Source: Candidatus Bathyarchaeota archaeon A05DMB-3 (GTDB taxonomy: Archaea > Thermoproteota > Bathyarchaeia > Bathyarchaeales > Bathycorpusculaceae). Taken from it: 40,409 bases of DNA. The stretch is from assembly GCA_019685555.1 (NCBI GenBank), contig JABFQN010000015.1, positions 1 through 40,409 on the forward strand, written 5' to 3'. Position numbers and translations under genes: made by a program. The notes under the pieces were generated by a model. It did not search any database. It was not told where the DNA came from and saw only the letters and a list, made by a program, of their open reading frames with translations. Shown piece by piece: positions 33,199 through 40,409 of the stretch; the first letter of the stretch is position 1, and each line of letters starts with the position of its first letter.

Positions 33199-33308
33199 TA
33201 AATGCTTCTTCCTTCATCGTTGAGCTCACTATGATTAGGGTTTAGTTGTAAATAGCTTTAGCTTCCACAGTTAATTTTAAATACCTAAATGATGTTAGCA
33301 GTTTTCTG

Positions 33309-34016
33309 TTGTCTGGTGCCTCTTGCGTGCTGGTCGTCTCAAACATAGACCTAAAAACAAACGCGCCTATAACGAAACCATTAACCTTCCTCAAGTCTTC
33401 TGTTAGAGACTTCATTCTCAACGTCAACAACGATTACCGATACATGAAAATTGGGTATTATGTTTCACTTCACGCTGAAATCCTAGGGAACAAGGTGGTT
33501 CCCACAACGGAAAACGCCCTAGACGCCTACAGGCTGCCAGTTATGCTGGTTAGAGCATCAAAAAATGGAATACCTGCAATGCCTTACCTTGTCACGGACT
33601 CGGTGAAGCAGATAATGACTGAGTTCGACTTCCCAATTGTCATGTTTGCCGTTAACCCCTTCTCTTTCAACGGTTTCCAAACAGCCAAAAACAGAACCGC
33701 CCTATACCGGGCTGTTAAAAGCCTAAGCATGAATTACCGCTACGCTGTCTGTGCTCAACCGCTTCGCGGCGAAATGATTTCCGTTAAATCCCTCTTCGGC
33801 GAATGTGCAACCGAACACGGCAACGTGAAGGAAATTGCCGAAAAAGTCTATGAAACCTTTAACCTCCCAGTCTGCAAACTGCATATCCAACACTTCGATG
33901 GAAAGGCTTACCTGTGTGGGCTTCAACCCTTAAAAGTGGAGGAGTTTTCACCATCAGACGTGAATATGATTTCTAAAATAGTTTCTCGGTTTTCCGAGAA
34001 AGGATGGTTTGATTGA
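33309..34016 (+). CDS. RLAN-domain protein (RimK-like ATP-grasp N-terminal)
   Basis: The 235-residue protein contains NNDYRYMKIGYYVSLHAEILG, the signature of the RLAN domain that precedes RimK-like ATP-grasp ligases in bacteria, and VINPF-like MFAVNPFSF, CAQPLRG and GLQPLKVEEF. In bacteria this domain is usually fused to the ligase; here it is a separate gene that overlaps the ligase gene by 4 nt (TTGA), so they are made together. The start is TTG 33309, or GTG 33327; TTTTAAATA at about 33273-33281 fits a TATA box with little or no leader. The biochemical function of RLAN domains is not settled. Confidence 0.75.
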   Translation: MSGASCVLVVSNIDLKTNAPITKPLTFLKSSVRDFILNVNNDYRYMKIGYYVSLHAEILGNKVVPTTENALDAYRLPVMLVRASKNGIPAMPYLVTDSVKQIMTEFDFPIVMFAVNPFSFNGFQTAKNRTALYRAVKSLSMNYRYAVCAQPLRGEMISVKSLFGECATEHGNVKEIAEKVYETFNLPVCKLHIQHFDGKAYLCGLQPLKVEEFSPSDVNMISKIVSRFSEKGWFD

Positions 34017-34891
34017 CGCGGATAGCTTGTTTTGTTGAAAAATACAATTTCACATACTCCGACGAAGCTGAAGCTCTCCAAGTTTTTAGGCATACGGCGG
34101 AACAAATGGGCCACGAGTTCAACTTCATATTTAGGAATGGGCTTTCAGAAATCCCAAAGTATGACGCGGTTTTCATAAGGGCTACAACCGACCCGCTTTA
34201 CACAGCGTATGTGGTCTCAAAAACAGCATGGGAATTGGGCTTAAAAGTTGTTGATGATCCGGTTTCTATTAGGATATGCGCCAACAAAATCCACCAGTAT
34301 AGGCTCTTCGAAAAACTTGATGTTCCCCATATTCCAACATTGTTTTTGAACAAGGACGAGTTTCATCATAGGCAAATAGCTGAAATCTTCAGGCTTTTCG
34401 GAAAACCAGTGGTGATAAAGGCGCCTTACACAAGTTTTTCAAAGTATGTGGAAAAAGCCTCATGCGAGACAAGTTTCCGCGAGGTTGCAAAACGCTTCTT
34501 CAGAAGGTCAGACTACATTGTTGTGCAGAAGTTTATGCCTTCCCGTTTCGACTGGAGGGTCGGCGTCCTCAACGGCGAAGTTCTCTATGTCTGCAAGTAC
34601 ATGATGCCGAAGGGTAAATGGAAACATGGCGTAAAACGCCGCGGAAAACCAAGCTTCATTTGGGGGAGAACCGTCACCCTAAAACGGGATAATGCGCCCC
34701 AAAGGTTGAAGGAAACAGCCATAAAAGCATGTAGTGTTGTTGGAAAAGGGCTTTACGGCGTCGACGTTAAAGAGGTTAATGGCGACTACGTGGTGGTTGA
34801 GGTTAACGATAACCCAAGCATATATAAGGGGCAAGAAGACCTCAGAGACCAGGACGTCTACGAGAAAATCATAAGGTTCCTAGCAGAGTAA
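34013..34891 (+). CDS. RimK-like ATP-grasp ligase
   Basis: The 292-residue protein has ATP-grasp features: YDAVFIRATTDPLYTAYVVS, PVSIRICANKIHQYRLFEKLDVPHIPT, GKPVVIKAPYTSFSKYVE (nucleotide-binding Lys), VVQKFMPSRFDWRVGVLNG, and the metal-binding GVDVKEVNGDYVVVEVNDNPSIY. These place it near RimK/LysX ligases that attach amino acids to carboxylates through acylphosphates. The TTG start is within the stop codon of the RLAN gene. The substrate is unknown; the neighbouring GCS2 ligase and methyltransferase point to a small peptide or modified amino acid (inference). Confidence 0.88.
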   Translation: MTRIACFVEKYNFTYSDEAEALQVFRHTAEQMGHEFNFIFRNGLSEIPKYDAVFIRATTDPLYTAYVVSKTAWELGLKVVDDPVSIRICANKIHQYRLFEKLDVPHIPTLFLNKDEFHHRQIAEIFRLFGKPVVIKAPYTSFSKYVEKASCETSFREVAKRFFRRSDYIVVQKFMPSRFDWRVGVLNGEVLYVCKYMMPKGKWKHGVKRRGKPSFIWGRTVTLKRDNAPQRLKETAIKACSVVGKGLYGVDVKEVNGDYVVVEVNDNPSIYKGQEDLRDQDVYEKIIRFLAE

Positions 34892-34897
34892 GCCATT

Positions 34898-35209
34898 TTA
34901 TTGAAAGACGACTAAGTATATTAAAAGCAGGGTGAAGCCAACAACTCCCAGTATTATCCCCATCCTTTTAGGGTCTCTTCCAGCCCTTATATGCCTCATT
35001 CCTTCCCTGGCGATAACAGGATTTAACGCTGCTCCCCTTATGTATCTGTACTCTGAAAATGGGAGCATGCTCACGAAGCCTATGCCGAGCAGAACAAGCG
35101 CCCCAATAATTAAAGCCCAACGAATAATTTCTAAGAAGGGTTTATTCATTAGGGTGGCGTAGATTAGCGTTCCAGAAGTTAAAATTACCAAGGTAACAGC
35201 TAAAGCCAT
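34898..35209 (-). CDS. Small membrane protein with three helices, unknown
   Basis: The 103-residue protein has hydrophobic helices at about residues 2-19, 28-49 and 83-101, with the basic loop REGMRHIRAGRDPKRMG before the last helix. No family is recognised. It faces the ATP-grasp gene convergently, 6 nt from its stop. It is probably an independent gene. Confidence 0.6.
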   Translation of the reverse strand: MALAVTLVILTSGTLIYATLMNKPFLEIIRWALIIGALVLLGIGFVSMLPFSEYRYIRGAALNPVIAREGMRHIRAGRDPKRMGIILGVVGFTLLLIYLVVFQ

Positions 35210-35291
35210 TAAGTAAAGCTTGGAAAAATCTTAAGCGTTTCTTTTACTGGCATCTCTTAACTTCGTCTGCATTTTACGTCTCCTTTAGTAT

Positions 35292-35699
35292 TTAAGGGTT
35301 TTGAGTTAGACATTTCAGCTCCGTAGACATGCATAATTCACACTTCTCAATGTCAAATGTTGGGTCTAAAGCCTTGTGCATGTTGCATAAAAGTCCTTTT
35401 GCACGGGTGACTCTGCAGATTTCACAAAACTTTAGTGTAAAATCTTTGTGGGATAAGCCTTCCTTTGCCAGGGAATTCGCTAACTCTTCAATTAGCCTTT
35501 TAATTTCTTTGTCTTTTTCTAGGTCTAGGGCTTTTCCCCTCATTTTCTTGTTGTAGAGGCTTACGGCTGGTTGGCTCACGCCCAGCAGTTTTGCTGCTTC
35601 CATCTGTTTTAGGCCGTGTTTTGTCATTAGTTGTCTGGCTAGTGCTGCCCTTACTGGTGGGAGTAGGCTTTTTACGGCGACTTCGCATGGTAACAGCAT
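35292..35699 (-). CDS. Cysteine-rich HTH transcriptional regulator
   Basis: The product of 135 residues (ATG 35699, GAGG about 8 nt upstream; in-frame ATG 35708 and an upstream start at 35738 are alternatives) has a Cro/XRE-like helix-turn-helix: ALARQLMTKHGLKQMEAAKLLGVSQPAVSLYNKK. The C-terminal part has FCEICRVTRAKGLLCNMH and CELCMSTELKCL, six cysteines plus others suited to an iron-sulfur cluster or zinc. Such COG2522-type archaeal regulators are poorly characterised. It is divergent from the flavodiiron operon and a perfect palindrome lies between, so autoregulation and control of that operon by redox or NO is a sensible inference. Confidence 0.82.
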   Translation of the reverse strand: MLLPCEVAVKSLLPPVRAALARQLMTKHGLKQMEAAKLLGVSQPAVSLYNKKMRGKALDLEKDKEIKRLIEELANSLAKEGLSHKDFTLKFCEICRVTRAKGLLCNMHKALDPTFDIEKCELCMSTELKCLTQNP

Positions 35700-35746
35700 T
35701 TTGTTCATTCCTCTGTGTAGTATTTTGGGGAAAGGCATAAATATAC

Positions 35747-35766
35747 TTTATTACAATTGTAATAAA
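35747..35766. promoter_or_regulatory. Perfect 20-bp palindrome, putative operator
   Basis: TTTATTACAA at 35747-35756 is followed directly by its reverse complement TTGTAATAAA. It lies 12 nt before the flavodiiron ATG at 35779 and about 47 nt before the regulator's ATG on the other strand. AT-rich TATA-like sequence (ATAAATATA, about 35738-35746) abuts it, so a bound dimer would block transcription start of the flavodiiron operon and probably the regulator as well. Confidence 0.7.
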
Positions 35767-35778
35767 AGGTGAATGTAG

Positions 35779-36966
35779 ATGCGTGAAAGAAGCGTAATGA
35801 AACTGGCAGAAAACGTTCACTGGGTCGGTGCAAGAGACTGGAACCGCAGACTATTCGATGCATTAATCCCGCTGCCAAAAGGAACATCCTATAACGCTTA
35901 CCTTATAATTGGTGAAACGGGCAAAGTCTTAATAGACACGGTTAACCCGGGCTTTGAAAAGGAGCTTGAAGAGAAAATCCGCACGGTCACAAGCCCAGAA
36001 GAGCTATACTATATTGTTATGAACCATGCGGAGCCAGACCACGCCGGCGCCATACCATACATTATGAAAATTTCGCCTAAAGCCAAACTTGTAACCACCA
36101 GCAGAGGCGCAAAAATGGCCCAAGTCTTCTATCATGTACCACAAGAGAGAATCAAAATCATAGCGGATAACGAAACCATAAGCCTAGGCGACAAGACTTT
36201 ACGCTTTATTGAAGCGCCTATGCTGCATTGGCCAGAAACCATGTTCACATACATAGAAGAGGATGAGATATTGTTTCCATGCGACTTTTTCGGCGCCCAC
36301 TTGGCTGGTGGGGTTTACAGCGACGAAGTTGAGGATTTGCTTGTTCACGCCCAACGGTATTGGGGCGAAATAATGATGCCTTTCCGGGCGATGGCACAGA
36401 AAGCCCTTGAAAAAATTGCTGGTTTGAACATTAAAGTAATAGCGCCAAGCCACGGTCCCATTCACAGAAAACCCGAGCTCATCTTAAATGCCTATAAGCG
36501 GTGGGCTGCTGGTGAAACCCGTCAAAAAGTCGTAATAGCTTACGTGAGCATGTGGAACAGCACAGACAGCATGGTGAAGCAGATGGCTGAAACATTGGCG
36601 GCTGAAGGAATCGAACTGGCCTTTCACAACCTAGCCATAACAGATATTGGAGATTTAGCCAAAGACCTTGTGGACTCAAAAGCCATAGTGCTTGGCGCAC
36701 CAACAGTTCTGGGTGGAGCCCATCCATTAGCTGTTTATGCTGCATACCTTTTTAAGGCATTGCGTCCGCCGACAAAATTCGCGGTTATTTTAAGCTCTTA
36801 CGGTTGGGGTGGAGGCGCAGTAAAACAGGTTCAAGAGCTGCTTAGTGGCTTTAAAATTGAGGTTGTCGGCGCTCTGGAGGTTAATGGTCCACCCACAGAG
36901 GAAAACATGAAGCAAATTGTTGATATAGGCAAATCTTTAGTCAACAAAATTAAGGAGGGCGCCTAG
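35779..36966 (+). CDS. fprA: Flavodiiron protein (A-type flavoprotein, FprA)
   Basis: The 395-residue protein reduces oxygen to water or NO to nitrous oxide. The diiron ligands are all visible: H83, E85, D87 and H88 in NHAEPDHAG, H150 in MLHWPET, D169 in CDFFGAH and H225 in PSHGPI. From residue 255 a flavodoxin domain follows (VIAYVSMWNSTDSMVKQM, VLGAPTVLGGAHP, LSSYGWGGGAV). In archaea the electron donor is usually F420H2 or a rubredoxin; none is adjacent. GGTGA precedes the ATG. It leads an operon with the hemerythrin/PAS gene (1 nt gap). Confidence 0.96.
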   Translation: MRERSVMKLAENVHWVGARDWNRRLFDALIPLPKGTSYNAYLIIGETGKVLIDTVNPGFEKELEEKIRTVTSPEELYYIVMNHAEPDHAGAIPYIMKISPKAKLVTTSRGAKMAQVFYHVPQERIKIIADNETISLGDKTLRFIEAPMLHWPETMFTYIEEDEILFPCDFFGAHLAGGVYSDEVEDLLVHAQRYWGEIMMPFRAMAQKALEKIAGLNIKVIAPSHGPIHRKPELILNAYKRWAAGETRQKVVIAYVSMWNSTDSMVKQMAETLAAEGIELAFHNLAITDIGDLAKDLVDSKAIVLGAPTVLGGAHPLAVYAAYLFKALRPPTKFAVILSSYGWGGGAVKQVQELLSGFKIEVVGALEVNGPPTEENMKQIVDIGKSLVNKIKEGA

Positions 36967-36967
36967 C

Positions 36968-38203
36968 ATGAGCGGAATAACCGAGGAAGACCGTAAAAAA
37001 GCCCTTAAAGGGATTCTTAGGCAATTGCATGCTGGTGTGTCTCCAGACCAAGTCAAAGAGAGGTTTAGGCAGTTCCTTGAAGGAGTAAGTTCGCTGGAAA
37101 TCGCCAAAATCGAGCAGGAGCTCGTAAGCGAAGGCGTATCGCGGGAGGAGATTCAAAGGCTTTGCGACGTGCACTTGGCAATCTTCAAAGAACAGTTGGA
37201 AAAGCAGCAGTTTGAGGTGGCGCCTGCCAGCCCGATTGGCATACTTCTCGAAGAACATAAAATGCTCCAGCAGATAACCCAAAAGCTCAGCGTGCTAGCT
37301 GAAAAAATGCAGACCGCCGAAAGCCTTGAAGCCATAAAAGAGGATTTGGCGCAGCTGAAGCATATTGCAGAAGAGCTTCTGGAGGCTGAAAAACACTATT
37401 TACGGGAGGAGAACGCCCTCTTCCCAGTTTTGGAGAAGCATGGAATAACTGAGCCGCCAGCCATCATGTGGATTGAGCACAACCAGCTCAGGGAAAAGAA
37501 GAAACAGCTTAAGAATCTCTTAGAAAACATTGCAAACGTGAGTTTTCCAGATTTTAAGAGGCAACTTGGCGAACTAGCCAACGCCATAAACAGCGCCCTG
37601 AACAGCCACATTTTCAAGGAAAACAACATTTTATTCCCAACAGCCCAACGCGTCGTCACAGAACAAGAATGGGCAAGCATGCGGGCAGACTTCGATGAAA
37701 TTGGATATTGCTGCTTCACCCCAGAACACTTAATAACGAAGCCAGCCAAAACTGTTGAAAAGCCAATAGCTGAGGAGACATCTATGCCAGAAGACACATT
37801 ACAATTTGAAACCGGCTCTTTAACAAAGGAGGAAGTGGAGGCTATTTTGAACACACTGCCCGTAGACGTAACCTTCGTGAACAAAGACGACGCCGTCAAA
37901 TACTTCAACAAGGCTGAAAAACGCATATTCGTAAGAACAAAAGCCATTCTAGGCAGAAAAGTGCAGCTCTGCCACCCACAAAAAAGCATCCACGTGGTCA
38001 ACAGAATCCTAGAAGCCTTCAAGAAAGGCGAAAAGGATGTGGCGGAATTCTGGATACAAGTTGGCGACCGCCTAATCCACATAAGATACTTCGCTGTAAG
38101 GGATAAAAACGGCAAATACTTGGGAACCATGGAGGTAACCCAGGACATAACGGACATAAAAAAGATTGAAGGCCAAAAGCGACTCTTGGACTGGGAAGGC
38201 TAA
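36968..38203 (+). CDS. DUF438-hemerythrin-PAS sensor protein
   Basis: The 411-residue protein has an N-terminal DUF438 domain (residues 1-90: ALKGILRQLHAGVSPDQVKERF, LVSEGVSREEIQRLCDVH), a hemerythrin HHE domain (LLEEHKMLQQI, YLREENALFPVLEKHG, MWIEHNQLREKK, HIFKENNILFPTA) whose His/Glu residues would hold a diiron site for O2 or NO, and a C-terminal PAS domain (TLPVDVTFVNKDDAVKYFNKAEKRIF, GKYLGTMEVTQDIT). It lacks a kinase or DNA-binding domain. The family occurs with nitric-oxide and oxygen-response genes. It starts 1 nt after the flavodiiron stop, and the next gene starts 2 nt after it. Confidence 0.93.
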   Translation: MSGITEEDRKKALKGILRQLHAGVSPDQVKERFRQFLEGVSSLEIAKIEQELVSEGVSREEIQRLCDVHLAIFKEQLEKQQFEVAPASPIGILLEEHKMLQQITQKLSVLAEKMQTAESLEAIKEDLAQLKHIAEELLEAEKHYLREENALFPVLEKHGITEPPAIMWIEHNQLREKKKQLKNLLENIANVSFPDFKRQLGELANAINSALNSHIFKENNILFPTAQRVVTEQEWASMRADFDEIGYCCFTPEHLITKPAKTVEKPIAEETSMPEDTLQFETGSLTKEEVEAILNTLPVDVTFVNKDDAVKYFNKAEKRIFVRTKAILGRKVQLCHPQKSIHVVNRILEAFKKGEKDVAEFWIQVGDRLIHIRYFAVRDKNGKYLGTMEVTQDITDIKKIEGQKRLLDWEG

Positions 38204-38205
38204 CG

Positions 38206-38607
38206 TTGAAAACCGTTTTGTTCGTCTGTGTGGAAAACAGTTTTAGAAGCCAAATTGCCGAAGCTTACTTTAACGAGTATGCGCCGAAAGGCTGGACTGC
38301 CACAAGTGCTGGCTTAACACCAGCTGAGAGGGTTCATCCAAACGCTGTTAAGCTTATGCTTGAAGAGGGCATAGACATAAGCCACAAAAAACCCCAAATT
38401 ATGACAAGGGAACTTCAGGAAAAGGCTAACATGGCCATAATCGTCTGCAGCGGCGCCCTATGCCCAGTAGTCTACACAAGGCGTGTTGAAGAGTGGAACA
38501 TGCCTGACCCTGCCAAAATGCCGCTTGAAGAGGCTAGGCAGATAAGAGACGCCATAAAAGTCAAAATTCTAGACTTGATTGAAAGGTTGAAGACCGAGCA
38601 GTCCTAG
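38206..38607 (+). CDS. ArsC/low-molecular-weight phosphatase family protein
   Basis: The 133-residue protein begins KTVLFVCVENSFRSQIAEAYF, the phosphate loop CxxNxxRS with nucleophilic C8 and R14, and has the acid DPAKMPLEEARQIRD near the end. Additional cysteines are in IVCSGALCPVV. This is the thioredoxin-dependent arsenate reductase/LMW protein tyrosine phosphatase fold. Arsenate reductase is likely but a phosphatase cannot be excluded. The TTG start lies 2 nt after the DUF438 gene, so it completes the fprA operon; the last 4 nt overlap a convergent gene. Confidence 0.88.
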   Translation: MKTVLFVCVENSFRSQIAEAYFNEYAPKGWTATSAGLTPAERVHPNAVKLMLEEGIDISHKKPQIMTRELQEKANMAIIVCSGALCPVVYTRRVEEWNMPDPAKMPLEEARQIRDAIKVKILDLIERLKTEQS

Positions 38608-39386
38608 CGTTTTTCCCTACTTTCTTTCAAGGCTTTTTCCACTTCCTCCCTTATAATATAGCCACCTATGTGGAGGATGGGCTCTTTGGCTTCTGGGTCA
38701 ACGTTCATGGTGGCGGTGCACGGATAGCTATGATGCGCTTTTGCAATGGCATCGTATAGGGTTTCGCGTTTTGTTTCAATGCCTATAAGCTTTCGTGCCA
38801 CATACCATGTGGAGCCGCATGGGGCGCTGCGCCTAACAAAAGCCGCTTCAACCACTTCGCGTCCGCCAACCCTGGCCGTGGAAATCTCCAGTTTTGGGCG
38901 TCCCACGCCAAACTCCGTGACGAAACGCGAAATTAATGGCTTGTCTTCGGCTGATTCCAGCGAACAGAAAGGTTTTGGAAAAGCATATTCCAAGCCTAGC
39001 TCCACGCAGCGTTCCTCAACCTGTTTTCTCAAGCCTGATGGAACCTCGTTAAAATCCTCTATGGGAACAATTAAGCCCTTAACGCCGACCCTTTCAACAT
39101 GAAGCGGCAGTTCTAAAAGCAGATCTTTGTGTAAACCTGAAGCCACACATAGGTCCGCTTTTGGAATGTTTTTTGGCATGTATTCCTCCGGTTTGTCGAT
39201 GAAGGTTGGCAAATCCATAGGCTTTGGCAGTTCTATGGCTGCGCGGATGTTGCGAACATAACTGTAAACGCCGTACTTGCATGAATCACAGTATAAGCCG
39301 CAAGACTTGCAGAAACTCGGGTCGTTTATGAGGTTTCTTATGACGCGTTCGGCGAACTCGCCACTGTAAACAAAAACCAAAGTCAA
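38604..39386 (-). CDS. DUF166 family protein
   Basis: The 260-residue protein has an N-terminal VFVYSGEFAERVIRNLIN, a cysteine cluster CKSCGLYCDSCKYG (residues about 26-39), then DLCVASGLHKDLLLELP and the C-terminal APCGSTWYVARKLIG, KAHHSYPCTATMNVD and ILHIGGYIIREEVEKAL segments. This pattern is the archaeal DUF166 family, sometimes labelled thymidylate-synthase-like; no thymidylate activity is indicated by what I can see. The start is TTG. It ends 4 nt inside the arsC-like gene on the other strand. Confidence 0.85.
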   Translation of the reverse strand: MTLVFVYSGEFAERVIRNLINDPSFCKSCGLYCDSCKYGVYSYVRNIRAAIELPKPMDLPTFIDKPEEYMPKNIPKADLCVASGLHKDLLLELPLHVERVGVKGLIVPIEDFNEVPSGLRKQVEERCVELGLEYAFPKPFCSLESAEDKPLISRFVTEFGVGRPKLEISTARVGGREVVEAAFVRRSAPCGSTWYVARKLIGIETKRETLYDAIAKAHHSYPCTATMNVDPEAKEPILHIGGYIIREEVEKALKESREKR

Positions 39387-39431
39387 AAATTCTTTCTTGT
39401 CATTCAGAGCTTTTCACACCTTTAAAGATGG

Positions 39432-40088
39432 TTAAAGCACATATTCTGGGCGGCGAGCAGACAACAAAACATGCTCTAGGAAAACGTCTTCTGGAACAGC
39501 TCCCAAAAACTCCACCTTCTCGTTTAAAACAGTCTTCGGAACACCCATAACCCCGTACTTATGCCCAATGTGGGGAAACTCGCTTACATCCACCACGTCA
39601 GCCCTAACCATTTCGCTTTCAACAGCAAACTTGAAGGCTAAACTCGCCACAGACGGACAGTATGGGCAAGTAAGCGTGACAAAAACCTGAATGTGCACAA
39701 ACGTCTTTACGCCTTTTAACTTTTCCCTAGTTTCTTCAGAGATTTCCGCTGTTCCTCTCGAAACGCTGATTATGCCGTCTAAAAGGGTTCCAAACTCGTA
39801 GCCGTAGGGCAAACCATAAAACCTTAAACCATAATCTTCGGCGCCTACAATCGCAACAGCTGGAACCTTGTCAATGCCATAAACCCTAGCCTTCTCAGCG
39901 TCAGCCGCAAAATCATAAACCTCAACACCTATCTCATCGCTTAAACCAGCCAAATCTTCAATAAGGCTTCGCGTCTGCGCACAGTAAGGGCACTCATATT
40001 CCTGTGTAAAAACAACAAGCTTAACAGGGTTATGCAGCTTCTGAACTAACTCTTCCTGCAAGCGTTTCTTGTGCTCTTCTGGAATCAC
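39432..40088 (-). CDS. Tandem-thioredoxin protein disulfide oxidoreductase
   Basis: The 218-residue protein is two fused thioredoxin folds, each with CPYC: C33/C36 in YECPYCAQTR and C141/C144 in TCPYCPSVASL, with cis-proline segments KVPAVAIVG and GVPKTVLN. This is the archaeal PDO/glutaredoxin-like family that makes or reduces disulfides in the cytoplasm. The start is GTG, overlapping the stop of a 62-residue gene by 4 nt (GTGA), so they are co-translated. No thioredoxin reductase is adjacent. Confidence 0.94.
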   Translation of the reverse strand: MIPEEHKKRLQEELVQKLHNPVKLVVFTQEYECPYCAQTRSLIEDLAGLSDEIGVEVYDFAADAEKARVYGIDKVPAVAIVGAEDYGLRFYGLPYGYEFGTLLDGIISVSRGTAEISEETREKLKGVKTFVHIQVFVTLTCPYCPSVASLAFKFAVESEMVRADVVDVSEFPHIGHKYGVMGVPKTVLNEKVEFLGAVPEDVFLEHVLLSARRPEYVL

Positions 40089-40273
40089 GCCTTACACGCC
40101 CTCCTAACTTCTATCTTAATCTCTTTCCAATCCTCTTTAACACCGCGCAATGAGCTAACCGCTCCAACAATGGTGCCGCCCAAAATCTTAACAACAAACT
40201 CATTAAGCCTTATCTCCTCACCATCCACAAAAGCCCTAACATCCAACACAACCACCTCAAAAATAGAAGCCAT
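40085..40273 (-). CDS. 62-residue protein coupled to PDO, unknown
   Basis: The protein has the sequence pattern VVVLDVRAFVDGEEIRLNEFVVKILGGTIVGAVSSLRGV, a beta-rich start and a charged helix after it (KEDWKEIKIEV). It resembles small archaeal proteins found next to oxidoreductases, but I do not recognise a named family. Its stop overlaps the start of the disulfide oxidoreductase. The upstream sequence (CTTTAAAGTA region) is AT-rich and may hold the promoter of both genes. Confidence 0.65.
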   Translation of the reverse strand: MASIFEVVVLDVRAFVDGEEIRLNEFVVKILGGTIVGAVSSLRGVKEDWKEIKIEVRRACKA

Positions 40274-40409
40274 ACTTTAAAGTAAAAACTTTCCGTTACG
40301 GCAAGACAGCTGAACTTAAAGAGAAAACAAAAATAAAACCTTAACAATTTCAATACAAGAAGGTAAAAACAACTGAAAACCGTTAGGAACCAACTGCGGG
40401 GTTGCCCTA

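Noticed and set aside
37396-38157. Minus-strand frame of 253 codons
   Set aside because: It is antisense to the DUF438-hemerythrin-PAS gene; composition is serine/cysteine-rich as expected for a shadow of a real gene.
40360-40409. Possible tRNA or gene end at the window edge
   Set aside because: The GGGCAACCCC on the minus strand begins like a tRNA acceptor stem, but no D-arm or anticodon arm pattern follows.
1-40409. CRISPR array, rRNA or tRNA genes
   Set aside because: No regularly spaced repeats, rRNA-like stretches or cloverleaf patterns were visible in the intergenic regions.

Overview
The window reads as a chromosomal segment of an archaeon, most likely a Bathyarchaeia-like (TACK) lineage. 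The evidence is archaeal information-processing genes (class I CCA-adding enzyme, Trm-G10/Trm11-type tRNA methyltransferase, archaeal ATP-dependent DNA ligase, Lhr-type helicase, RNase Z), the archaea-specific UPF0200 and UPF0201 proteins, an A-type flavoprotein, TATA-like promoters with short leaders, GGTG/GGAGG ribosome binding sites and frequent TTG/GTG starts. The taxon is an inference. Nothing here is a phage, plasmid, CRISPR array, rRNA or tRNA gene. Genes are dense, with many 1-23 nt overlaps on the same strand and convergent 3' overlaps.

Layout. 1-8400 is housekeeping: a 46-residue zinc-ribbon protein, a flavodoxin, a DUF6125-like protein, a membrane-anchored beta-sandwich protein, UppP, CCA-adding enzyme, ThpR, then a co-directional run of UPF0200 kinase, UPF0201, M20 peptidase and a beta-CASP-like MBL protein. 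8401-11400 is the accessory island: a palindrome in a promoter, a two-gene operon (six-helix membrane protein plus a secreted TasA/camelysin-like beta-sandwich protein), then a gene graveyard holding pieces of two further TasA-like genes on opposite strands and a frameshifted 5' copy of HMG-CoA reductase with its promoter, followed by a VapBC toxin-antitoxin pair. 11493-14721 carries the intact class II HMG-CoA reductase (mevalonate pathway for archaeal lipids), PRPP synthetase and the tRNA G10 methyltransferase.

14857-24826 holds membrane proteins, a second flavodoxin, RNase Z, a TIM-barrel isomerase-like protein, a V4R sensor protein with a possible leader ORF, a DUF3795 protein, an AbrB-like small protein, a KaiC/RecA-like ATPase directly upstream of DNA ligase (the ligase has an N-terminal extension resembling a helix-turn-helix) and an ABC exporter. 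24924-30492 has a cysteine-cluster protein, a three-gene unit (small cysteine-rich protein, methyltransferase lacking a normal start codon, hotdog thioesterase), the Lhr helicase and a nitroreductase.

30656-34891 is the most suggestive metabolic locus: a GCS2-family glutamate-cysteine ligase-like enzyme, a SAM methyltransferase and a YkgJ cysteine-cluster protein on one strand, divergent from an RLAN-domain protein translationally coupled to a RimK-like ATP-grasp ligase. Together they look like a pathway making a small peptide or amino-acid-derived amide. 35292-38607 is an oxygen/NO stress module: a cysteine-rich HTH regulator divergent from a flavodiiron protein, a DUF438-hemerythrin-PAS protein and an ArsC/LMW-phosphatase-like protein, with a perfect 20-bp palindrome at the shared promoter. 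The window closes with a DUF166 protein and a tandem-thioredoxin protein disulfide oxidoreductase coupled to a 62-residue protein.
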